DNA of 64,000 nt from Liolophura sinensis (taxonomy: Eukaryota > Mollusca > Polyplacophora > Chitonida > Chitonidae), in assembly GCF_032854445.1 (NCBI RefSeq), contig NC_088302.1:22455788-22519787 (forward strand), in the 5' to 3' direction. Under the pieces are notes generated by a model. That model was not told the DNA's origin. It saw nothing but the letters and a program-made list of their open reading frames with translations, and did no database searches. Of the stretch, positions 30,701-41,100 are shown in pieces. Position 1 is the stretch's first letter. The number at the start of each line of letters is the position of its first letter. The translations under genes and the position numbers were made by a program.

Positions 30701-33265
30701 AATTTATTTCCATTAAGGCTCTATGAATTGTGAAAGAGAGAGAGTCTACAAATTCACTTCCCAAGGCCGGGTTTGAACTCGCACCTGGTGTATCTACAAA
30801 TATTGTAAAGTACAATGGTGCAATAAATACGCACGTGTGTTATCAGAGTGGGCCACCAGGATGTACGGCTCCCGCTCAAACAAGTCGGTACCCAGTTCCT
30901 CAGAGCCATCATCAAAATGGCTGGCACTTCTCACGCTGAGAGAATACAACCTGATCAAAGGCAAAACCTTGCTTTGTATAGAGTACCAAAAAAGAAACGC
31001 ATAGGAGAATCTCAACATTAGAAATCTGTATAATGTCAAAATAGGATAGAATGTCAGAATGTTAGTATAGTACAAAATAAGCAAACGAAAACTCATTGAG
31101 CGATTACACCATTTCAAAAGTCGACGTTCATCTCACACAGCGAGTATATATATCTATGTATATGTTTGCATTGACCATTTTCCACTTCCCGTTTAGCTTG
31201 CGGTTTGACATCGCTTTGGAAATTATTTTGGTCACTTGTGTCTTCTTGGATTGGACATTAATTGAACACGACGTCATCTCGTCAGATGCCTGACAAATTT
31301 CTCTGAGGTGGATTTGAACACTCGGCCTTCCTTATCAAGATCAATAAACTGAGGGAGTCGATAGACTGCATCCCACTGTTTAGATGGCTAGTAGAATGAA
31401 ATCCTGACATGCTAGGCCTTAGGGAAAACCAAAGGGACATTTAAAAAAAAAACCCATGTATGTCATACTCCTTAGAGCGCATGCGTCGCTCTCTACCTTA
31501 CGCTTTACATCACTTTCACCACTCGGAAATTTGTACAGAAATTTTGAACAACGCCGAGGTCACTGGGGTCACGGTGATGAATCAGGAAGTTACGTCAGAA
31601 GATAAAAGCAATCAACCTTTGTCGCTAACAATACTTTATACGCATGCATTTTCAAGAGTATATACAGCATGATTCTATCCAAAACAGTAAACAATTTTAT
31701 CGATGAATGCTGATTAAGCAGTTTCACGTGAGGACCGGGGGTAAGCCTAAACCAGTCTACGTGCATCTCACAGGCTCCACAGGACAAGCTTTCCTAGAGG
31801 TGGCCGTGATGTGAAGCGAAAGTTTTTGGGCGACGCATGCGCTGTAAGCAGTATGCATGTATGTTGGTGTTTTATGTTACCTGTAGAGGAATATATATTG
31901 CTCCTTGTAGTTTGTTCTCCCAACTTTACTGCTCACTAGGGGAACATAAACTGACGCATTTTGCTGGCTGTCAATATAGAAAGCCTAACAATAAAATTAT
32001 TACATACGACTTTCAATCTTCAATAATTCGAAAAAGTATGCGTGGAAGTTATTATTATTCTGGTTACAAAAATTGTCTTTTTCACATACACGCAGTCTGA
32101 GAGAAAAAATGAAACGTATCAAAGTTAGTTCACGAATTGTAAACCAGAAACAGATCTTTGTTTCGTAAGAACAAGAAATGAGATTACACAGGAGATACAA
32201 AAAAAATGTGACTCTTAGTCATGGTAGGAAATTGATACAGGGTCTTTCTCGGATGATTAAGGCCAATATTTTGCTCAGAAAAGCACCACCTTACGAGTTC
32301 AGTTCACGGACCAGCTTCTCGGCTATAGAATCGGCGTCACCTCGGACCTCTTGTATAAGCACTACATCGTATCGCGGAAGAATCTGTAACACGTCCCAGG
32401 ATAAAATGGAGGATTAATGTGCGTTCGGAGAAAGAAATAACTAAACATGCACGTGTATGTGACTGGGACTTCACATGTATATAAGGTTTTTATGTTCTTT
32501 TGATCCAGATGTAGACAAGACCGTATTTTCAACTGGATTTACCAGGTAGAGCAATTAACTTTACCATAAGCTCAAGCCCAAACTATTTTTTACCTACCAA
32601 GACTTTTATAGTACCCAAAAACAAACCAAATATGCATGGCAGGAGAAAGTTTTACGGCATTTAATCATCATTTTGACTGATAATTAAGTACACAGTTATA
32701 CCTTCGTATGCTGGCTTGAATTATTCTAAAATTTCTTGATGGTTATATTATAAAAAAAACAAAAAAAACAAATACGTCATGTTAGGTTTGTACGTGTGAT
32801 TATTAAAGAAAGGCTGAAGAAATATTTCAGCATGTTACACAGCTAAACATTTCTCCTATTGACATCCCGTAAAATAATTAAACATGCACATGTATGTGAC
32901 TGGGATTTCACGTGTATAAAAGAAGGTTTGTATGTACTTTTGATCCAGATGTAGACAAGATCATATTTTCATCTGGATTTACCAAGCAGAGCAATTAACT
33001 TTACCATAAGCCCAAATCTTTTACCATAAGTTTACAAATCACAACACAGCTTTTTAACTTATATTTTAATTTTCCTCAAGATGTCCTTAAGAAACAGCCA
33101 ACGTATTTGGCATACCAGTTTCAATGATCTCAACACATCCGGGTCATTGACCTTGGACCAGGTCAGCCATTTTATATTGAAAGCTCCGATCTTGAGGGAG
33201 CTGTCAACTGACGCCAGGGTGCATAGGAACAGTATGGTGACAGGTAGGGCATTTAAGTACATCAT
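27795..33265 (-). CDS. DNASE1: DNase I-family endonuclease, paralogue 1
   Basis: Eight minus-strand exons: 33116-33265, 32295-32383, 31881-31967, 30835-30950, 29849-29961, 28700-28854, 28359-28455 and 27795-27842. They give 284 codons plus stop, all joins GT/AG and in frame. DNase I precursors are about 280 residues. The start MMYLNALPVTILFLCTLASV is a signal peptide; an upstream in-frame ATG at 33292 is the alternative. Family motifs are FNIKWLTWS, YDVVLIQEVRGD (metal-binding Glu), GRTNYKEQYIFLYR (second catalytic Glu), LFEREPYI, FAIIGLHAKPED (catalytic His), IIAGDLNADCSYL (catalytic Asp), TTVGANTCAYDR and AVSDHYPIEMELE (C-terminal Asp-His). It is probably a secreted Ca/Mg-dependent endonuclease for digestion or extracellular DNA clearance (inference). 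It is a tandem paralogue of 38159-48097. Confidence 0.93.
29235..29435 (+). repeat. 34-bp tandem repeat in DNase intron
   Basis: Five or so diverged units containing CCACCAATCCGATTTGATCA and CCAATCAATATTAG. The SINE at 29436 inserted at its right edge. Confidence 0.75.
29436..29701 (+). mobile_element. SINE type A, full length with 14-bp TSD
   Basis: Full tRNA-derived head (A box TGGCTCAGTTGGTTAGCGCG, B box GTTCAAGTCC), CTCATGCTGGCTTCC, CTCTGCCCGGTTTCC core and an AAATAAATAAATAAA tail. Target duplications AATTAGTGATACTG occur at 29422-29435 and 29702-29715. It lies in intron 5 of DNase paralogue 1. This and 54715-54983 are the best templates for the family. Confidence 0.95.
32436..32590 (+). 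repeat. Direct repeat, copy 1 (DNase intron 1)
   Basis: About 140 bp beginning near AAACATGCACGTGTATGTGA and including TTTTGATCCAGATGTAGACA and AGCAATTAACTTTACCATAA. It is repeated at 32878-33030 with scattered differences, in the same orientation. Confidence 0.85.
32878..33030 (+). repeat. Direct repeat, copy 2 (DNase intron 1)
   Basis: Matches 32436-32590, with the ACTTTACCATAAG end itself doubled. Copy 2 lies about 90 bases inside intron 1 from the exon 1 donor. Confidence 0.85.
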
Positions 33266-33845
33266 TCCTGAAAAGATACTAAACTGTGTCATAATCTTGC
33301 CAAACACACCAACTGTTGAACATATACAAGAGTACAGAGGGTGAAGAGGTTCCTGAAGTATTTTGTTCCTGAAAAGATCAACTGCTAAGCCGTCACATGC
33401 AAGAGAAGACGGAAGGTGGAGAGGTTCTTGCAGTAGTTTATCCCTGAAAGGATCAAGTCTTTGTCACATACAAGTGAAGAGGGAGAGTGAAGAGGCCCCT
33501 GAAATATTTTGTCCTTGAAAAGATCAGCTGTTCATTGCATACAGGAGTAGAGAGAAGGTGGAGGGATCCCTAAAGTATAATGTCTCTGAAAAGATCAACT
33601 GTTCATCGCATACAAGGGTAGGGCTTGGGAAGGTGGAGAGGTGCCTAAAGTATTATGTCGGTGAAAATTTCAACTGTTCATCACATACAATGGTAGAGCT
33701 TGGGACGGTGGAGAGGTTCCTGAAGTATATTGTCCATGAAAAGATCAGCTGTTCATGACATACAAGGGTAGAGCTTGGGACGGTGGAGAGGTTCCTGAAG
33801 GATATAGTACATGAAAAGATCAACTGTTCATCCTTCATAGAGGTA
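33250..33845 (+). repeat. ~75-bp minisatellite over the 5' end of DNase paralogue 1
   Basis: Seven or eight diverged units containing CCTGAAAAGATCAACTGTTC, ACATACAAGGGTAGAGCTTG and GGTGGAGAGGTTCCTGAAG. The innermost degenerate unit (about 33250-33330) contains the proposed start codon region (CATCATTCCTGAAAAGAT on the plus strand). The array thus occupies the 5' UTR and proximal promoter and reaches the signal-peptide codons. Confidence 0.8.
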
Positions 33846-34927
33846 AAGGAAAGGAGACAGGCCTGAAATATATTGCCCGGATAATATGGAGTATAGTGGA
33901 GGAAAACTCTTATACCTTTTAATTTCGCCCAAATGCCGGAAAAGCGGAAATGTACCCATGAATCCGCTCTTCTGCCAAAGGATATGTGTGATTAGACAGT
34001 GGTAAATGTACAAAAGAAACCACCGGTTAAATCCGGTACGTTAAAGCTGATTCACCCAAAATATTTAATTAGCCTTTCATATCATATAAAAAAGTCATAG
34101 GAAAAAATAGGCTGCCAATCGTTTAACTTTAAAGAGAAAGAGACTGAAGTTCTGTTCGTAGAGACAATAAAGATCTTACCTCTCACGTTTGTTTCCCACG
34201 GAGAAATAAAGTATATGGGAAGGTCAGTTTTGTCGAGAAACTGAGTCTAAATAGTTTTTGAAACACTTTCGATTTTTCTCGAGTCATTAGCAAGAAAAAA
34301 GTGCGGTGATTATTTCGTTCACTGATAGCAGTATCGATTCTCTACTGTATGCTTGCTTCTAACACTGCATGAAACAAAATGACATTTTCAGCTTCACAGC
34401 CATCTGGACGTATTTAGATTTTTATCGACCCCAATATTTTAGCCGTATTTAAAGCAGCAACTCGTATATTTCTGTATAAATATAGGTGCGACCTTGGCAT
34501 TTATCTACAATTAATATGACAAAAAATTGTTTCGATTTCATATTCTCCGGCGTATATAGGCTTCTTGTTATAGGACACTAGTTTATTCTGAACTTTAACG
34601 TTTATCATTTATGCACGACACGCTGAATCATGACATACAACAAGGGCATAGCAGTTCAGGTGAATCAAACATGAAAAATACTAAAAAAAAAAAACTTTAT
34701 TACACCCAAACCTTGTGTTTGATGCTGAAATAGATCGTTTCTGCGCTGGAGTACACGTTGCACTATAAAAAACTACACAACAAGATTTTCCAAAGATAAC
34801 AAAATAGTCAAATTGTCAGTCAAAACAGTGGAATCGATATTTACCATGCAGTTTGTCAAAGCCCACCTCAGATTTTAGAAACATTTGACAGTATTCGATT
34901 AATTCCGTAAATAAATATAACCTTATA

Positions 34928-35046
34928 TTAATATTTATTTATTAATTTGATTTGTGTTTTACATCGTACTCAGACAGTATTTCACTTATACGGTGACGGT
35001 CAGCATTATGTTGGGTGGAAATCGGGCAGATCCCGGGGAAAACTTT
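34928..35046 (-). mobile_element. SINE type A fragment
   Basis: ATATTTATTTATTAATTTGA start, TTTACATCGTACTCAGACAG, GGTCAGCATTATGTTGGGTG core. Truncated after CCCGGGGAAAAC. Confidence 0.8.
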
Positions 35047-35370
35047 AAATAAATAAGATACAGTTTTCAGTGGTTCGTTGAGATATCTTTCATTCTTTGT
35101 TTTCACATTAAAGAAGAAAAATGGAGATTATTTTGACGACTGATCGATAATAGCGTACGCTTTCTTAATATTGATATACCCAAAGCCAATCCCAAGCCGA
35201 TTCAATCCAAACGAACATGTATTTTAAACTGGTAACTTGGTACTGCTTCTTTTGGTCCCCCGTGGGGTCTCCAGTGTGAACAAAATAGGACTTCAACCCT
35301 CTATAAGGAAACTTGTTGTGGAAGAAACACGTGGATCCGGTGAATAGAAGAGGCCTTATTCAAATATAAT

Positions 35371-35716
35371 CAACCGGCCCCGATAGCACAGTTGGTAGAG
35401 TGCCCTGTTCGGGAGCGTTAGATCCAGGGTCAGTCCTGGTAGGGTCAGTCCTGGGTCGAGTCACACGTAAGACCTTAAAAGAGGAAGTTGAAAATTCCTC
35501 GCTTAGCTTTCAGCATGAAGGGTATAGTGCAACGACTGGTTGATCCGTATCAGTATAATGGCTAGGGCGGGGCGGCCTACTTGCCTTCGGTTAGTCGTCT
35601 CAGTGAAATCCGTCCAGCAACAAGGAGGCACATTACATGCACTCTAAGGATTCCTTCGTCGTCATATGACTGAAATATTGCTAAGTTCGACGTTAAACCC
35701 CCAAGCACTCACTCAG
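35371..35716 (+). mobile_element. SINE type B, full length with 11-bp TSD
   Basis: tRNA-like head (GATAGCACAGTTGGTAGAGT A box; GGGTCGAGTC B-box-like), central GACTGGTTGATCCGTATCAG block, CATATGACTGAAATATTGCT and a tail CGTTAAACCCCCAAGCACTC. Target duplications TCAAATATAAT lie at 35360-35370 and 35717-35727. Further copies are at 50650 and 59100. Confidence 0.93.
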
Positions 35717-35995
35717 TCAAATATAATTGTTTCTTCGATGCACGGGGCCTTGGTCCCTTACTGTGCTTTATGGTTTGACCACGTAGTGGTACGAATACTG
35801 TAGTTAAAAACAATTTTGAACCTTTTTCTCAAAGGACAAGAACTATATGTATATTTGATAAGGCTTTGGAATTTTGAATGATTGCTGTTCTTTGGTTCAT
35901 TTTAAAAGCGTTTTGTTTCCTTTTGTTCTTTTTCTGGATGTTTAATTTCTCATATTCAACACCATGACTGTTTCCCGGTTCCAACATGTTTTCGG

Positions 35996-36330
35996 CACAA
36001 CGATGGCCTAATGGTTAGAGCATCCGCCGCGAAGTCGGTAAATCCCGGGATCAAACCAAAGGCTTTTAAAATGGTACTCGCTTGGCGCTCAGCAGTGAGA
36101 GGTTGGAGCAAATAAACTTGACTGGTTGGTCTGGTGTCTGTATAATGTGACTGGGTGAGATGTCATGTTTGGTGTCTTCAATACTTCAGTGATGGCTGCA
36201 CTTTAGCGGCATGGTCTCGAGTTGCCACAAGAAGACACAATATATGTATGTACACCTAATGACTCCTCGTCGTCACATGACTGAAAATTTGTTAAGTACG
36301 ACATTAGACCCCAAACATACATATATACAT
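35996..36330 (+). mobile_element. SINE type C
   Basis: tRNA-like head GATGGCCTAATGGTTAGAGC, the block GACTGGTTGGTCTGGTGTCT, TGTCATGTTTGGTGTCTTCA, then GACTCCTCGTCGTCACATGA and a tail with TTAGACCCCAAACATACATA. It shares the CATATGACTGAAA...TTAAACCCCAA 3' domain with type B. Confidence 0.88.
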
Positions 36331-37540
36331 ACATACATGATTGACACTTCTCTGAAGTCTGGTTAAAACACAGCACAAACGTATGTGCTTGTACAACGAC
36401 ATATACAGTGCTTATATTTCTTAGTGTCAGGGTTATACGACAGTACAAGAGTGTGTGTTGTCTATAAGCGAACGTATGTAGCGCTTGCGTTGCTCAAGTT
36501 GTTGGGGTCAGGGTTAAACCTCATCATGCTGTATGTGTTGTAGAGGGCGCTGTTATTAGTCATGTCTTTTAAACGAGACGACGCCATCTTGTTACTGGCT
36601 TTTTATACTGCCAATATTGCGCTAAACCTACTCTCCTCATGCAGAGACCCACAGCCTTCCATCTTCTCCCTCTGCTGAAAGACCCCAGAAATCTGATACA
36701 AATGTTTCTGTGAAAAATTTTACCAAATTCTTTGAGGAAATCAGTTTTGAAGTATGGAGACTCGTGGGCAATCGGTGAGGCAAGGTATTGCTGAAGCAAT
36801 TTTTTATTTCATTGCTAATGCGAAACTTGATACAGTCAACACCGTGTATAAGTTATGTGAATATTAATGAACACACACCTCCACATCGACCAATGAAAAT
36901 TTGTATTCGTGTGTCAAGGTATTTGGCGCTTACAGAGCTTTCATTGGCTCACACGAATAACGTCACTTTTCACTTCTATCAGCTGTTTCTCATACGCCGG
37001 GAGTAACGTAACGTTATGCCGGTCTAATCACCATGACGTCACATACTGACTCCATACGCCGCTTTGGTATTTGCGACCGACGTAACGTTAAGACCCCTTT
37101 CAGAAACAGCCCTCAGGTGTCTTTCGATGGAGCATCAGATCAATAGATTTAAATAATCTGTCGAGGAGAGAGTACGTTAAACCCTAATCAATCATCCATT
37201 CACCTTTCATGGGGTACTCAGCATATGGGGATGACATGTCTGACCACTGTAATCGACAACTCTGTTATAGTAAACTTTAGGTTGACAAGAATTCGTGGGT
37301 GGTGATTTCAGTTTTTAGCGAGTCTATATATACAATGAAAATATCTTCATTGGGAGGGCAAACAGTCACTGTCGTGAACCCAGCTTAGACGATTCTCTCT
37401 AGTGTGGTCTTATATGACGTTCCCTGAATACCAATTCTCAATGTGACACACACTTATTTCTCATGAGAGTTGTTCGCCAGTATAACTTCTCATGATTTAC
37501 TCCTGGCACTCCAATTTCTTCCACCTTTTATCCTGTTGGG

Positions 37541-37670
37541 AGCTTCCGTGGCCAAGTGATTAGCGTGCTAGCGTAGAACAAAGAGCTAAAGACAATAATG
37601 CATGCTGGCCGCCATCATATATAAGTGAAACATTTTTAAGTGGAGCTTTAAACACCAGTGAAATAAATCA
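37541..37670 (+). mobile_element. SINE type A, internally deleted
   Basis: Head CTTCCGTGGCCAAGTGATTA followed, after a large internal loss, by CATGCTGGCCGCCATCATAT and an AAACACCAGTGAAATAAAT tail. Confidence 0.75.
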
Positions 37671-37779
37671 GTTAATCATAATCGTAGTCGCGATGATAAA
37701 TTGAAAAACTCTTGAGTATGTCGTTGAACCGCAATATTGAAAAAAATTAGCAAGAAGAATGAGACTTTCAAATCAGCTG

Positions 37780-37972
37780 GATAGCGTTCAAGTCCAGCTC
37801 ATGCTGGCTTCCTCTCTGGTCGTGCATGGGAAGGTCTGCCAGCAACCTGCGGATGATCGTGGGTTTCCCCTGGGCTCTGCCCGGTTTCCTCCCTCCATAA
37901 TGCTGGCTGCCATATTATAAGTGAAATATCCTTGACTACGGCGTAAAACACCAATCAAATATATAAATGAAC
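37780..37972 (+). mobile_element. SINE type A, 5'-truncated
   Basis: Starts at the B box GTTCAAGTCCAGCTCATGCT and runs through GCTCTGCCCGGTTTCCTCCC to a CACCAATCAAATATATAAA tail. Confidence 0.85.
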
Positions 37973-38158
37973 AGTTCATAGAAATAGTTCATAACGTTTG
38001 AACAGGATTATGTGTGGTTGACACAATTAAGGCGTACTACCTCTGCTATATAAAATAATTTCGAGCCACCAATAATTATGAAAGAAAATGAACTGTGAAG
38101 GCTGCAAAGTATCTGGTTGACTTATTATTAACATTTGTTCCACAAAGTTGAGATCTCC

Positions 38159-41100
38159 CTACAGCAATTCAAGGGCAATTGGGAAATGGTCTGTGACTAT
38201 TTTAGCCTGTGGAAAGAAAGAGATTAATACAGAAATAACGGATGACGATCCATTTACTTCCTTGGTTATTGGTCCACACTCTCGCCCGTTAAATTGTTGC
38301 GTGGTAAGTAGTTTTTAAACCGCAACGAACACCATGAGTCCTTGGTGCCAGTTGAGAGTACTGTATTTACATATACAAGTGGAGAATCAACTTAAAATAA
38401 GTTGACTGATAGATAGACTGGATGAACGAATGACTGATTAAGTCGAGTAGTAACAGATCCAGTTGTTTAGTACCTAATTAAATCAATCATTCACCACACA
38501 GAGGACGTTTAACTGTTTAAAAAATGGATGGAATAATTCAGTAATGTAACTCTGGAACTGTTGTTATTTGTTTCAAAAACATACGCATTTTTATACAAAT
38601 AATGAAAAGAAAAAAAGCAATTTACCTGTTCATAAGAGAGATTAAAGGCCGTCTGGTAGTTGAAGACAGAGACACTTCCGTCGACAACTGCATCCTTCAG
38701 AGATCTGCTTGTCAAAAACCTATTAGTGGAACAATTCGCGTTCATGTATATCTACTGGCGTCGTTTAAAGTAAAGACAATACCAAACCAAATGTGCACAT
38801 ACATCGATAAAGTATCACATCGTTTAAAAAGCACACTTTTTTTCTGTGATGTTGCACTAGCGAAATATCGCAGTTGAAAGTGAGCAAAATTACACCCATT
38901 AACAATTACACCTATCGATCGCATCTAGGTCGCTGATGGATACAAACCACAGCTATAGCTGACTCGAGAGAACAATTGTAGTTTCAGGTCTAATTATTTG
39001 GATTTCTGCCCATTGATGGGTCTTATCTTGTAGAACAGTGCCCACCCAACGCAGACGAAGATGGTGCAGTAAACAATGATATTAGGCATAGTTGGTGTTG
39101 CACACAGTTAACTGGTGTTGTAAACATTCAGAGTAGACGAAGCTCATGATGTAATCAACTATAGTAGGCACAGTTGGTGTTGTACCCACACATCGCAAAT
39201 AATTTTATTGGCGGTCTTTCGAGGCCGAGGTGCTTAGTGTGTTTACACGGCGCAATGGCCCAGGCCGTCTGGTACGTCGTTGTAAGTTCGCCCAACTCAT
39301 GCTGACTTCCTCTCCGGCCGTACGTAGGAAGCTATGCAGCAACCTTGGGATGGTTGTGGGTTTCCCCCGGGCTCTGCCCGGTTTCCTCCCTCCTTAATGC
39401 TGGCCGAAGTCTTATTAGTGAAATATTCTTGAGTACGGCGTGCGACACCAATCAAATAAATAAATCAAATGGTGTTATAACCAACGATCGTAGGCACCGT
39501 TGTTGTTTTCCCCAACAATCGTAATCACAATTGTTTGTTTGTATATGAATTTAGACGTACACTCACCGATCGTAAGCACAGTCAGTGTTGGTGCTGACCG
39601 TGGTATCGGCGTCACTGCCAATCAACCATTTAAAACGACTGTCTGTAGTGAGCAGAAGATCGTTGTACTTGGAGGATCTTAGATACGAGCAGTCGGCGTT
39701 AAAGTCTCCCGCGAACAGAATATTCTGGAAATAACAACGAAAATGCATTGATCCGTTTAATATTCCATTATTTGCTCTTTTGATCAGTGCTATAGGCCGT
39801 ATACGATAATACTTCACTTACACGATGGGGATCAGATTTGACGCTGGAGGAAATACATCGGGGATTGCCCGAGGTGAAACATGGTTGACAATTGCTCAGG
39901 ATGAAGACAACTCCGCGGGAACTGGGATCGAACCAGCAACCCCTTGAATGACATACTGATTGATTGTTGTTTAACGCGAAATTCAAGAATTTTTCACTTT
40001 CATGGAGGCGGTCAGTTTTATGGTGTGTCAGGAATAAAGGACAGCTCTTTTACAGGTACCTGACTTCAAGCAGCCTTCCAGATAGGGAGGATTCAGTCTA
40101 TAGTCGCCCTTGCTCACTGCGCTACATAGACAATACTGCATAATAAATCTTGCCAATGTTGCTTTTAATTGTTCTGCAATTTCCATCTTAGAGTTCACTC
40201 AGTCATTAATTCTTGCTTGATGGAATCTGGTGAATTTTTCTTTGCATTTTGATAAAATAAATTTGAGGACATGAAAAAATCGGAAAAACATCTGGAAAAG
40301 ACTGTGCACGAGTGAAATAAACCTGCAACAAGTGTGTAATAACTGATATCTAATATATTTTCTGCAATATAATACAATATATTTTCTACATCGTACTGCT
40401 CTTGTGAAAATGTAACATATTATTATATTAATTGCAACATTGCTTACACTTATAAGCATGACTGAACAACACCATAATTATCAGACCGGAAATAAGTGAA
40501 GAAATATAATCAAAATGTCAACATGAAATATTGCACGTTTCTGGAGACATTGTTTTATCAGAAATTATACCTAGCCTACACTCTTAATGTGGCGTGGAGG
40601 ATTAACACACATCAGAGATACCTGAATACGTTTGACATGTCACAATGTATCAAAATGCTAAACGCGTTTAGCAAAATTCACGAAGTAATCTGTTTCATGA
40701 CATTTAATTGCTTTATCACGATTAGTGTAAACACGTAATCGTCGTTTATTGGTCATAGGGCATTTATATGAGCATATCCTTGCTAAACATAAAGATGACT
40801 CAAAGCTAAGCATGTAGAATTGCTTCACAGAAAAGTTAGCATTTTATTAAGAACATGTGTAACAGCTAAATATGTCTGTCTATACGACGATTTTTTATGA
40901 CGCTATTATTTAGTTCAGTTGCTAACCAAACGTGCTTAGTCTAAACGAATGTAGCCTCCTATCCGTTCTATTTGCGCATGCTCGCCGTGATTTTTGTTGA
41001 AAACGAGGCTGGTTGATGGCAACAAATCAAATGGATAATTTACTGTAGGGTTTCACAATGTACCTTTTGTTAATTTGTCAGCTTTTGCAGGCAAAACTTA

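Larger units (their letters stand above)
33846..38158. other. Intergenic region between the two DNase genes
   Basis: No gene is seen. SINE insertions at 34928, 35371, 35996, 37541 and 37780 are listed separately. Between them (33846-34925, 36340-37535) the DNA is AT-rich, without open frames of protein character, and no conserved promoter was recognised. Confidence 0.6.

Noticed and set aside
30985-31010. Possible solo Tc1 terminal repeat (ACCAAAAAAGAAACGCATAG)
   Set aside because: Only about 15 bases resemble the element end, no partner repeat was found, and the stretch serves as pyrimidine tract near a DNase exon acceptor.
31440-31530. SKEYDIHGFF-like reading as the missing DNase exon
   Set aside because: A better exon with GRTNYKEQYIFLYR, correct phases and splice sites was found at 31881-31967.
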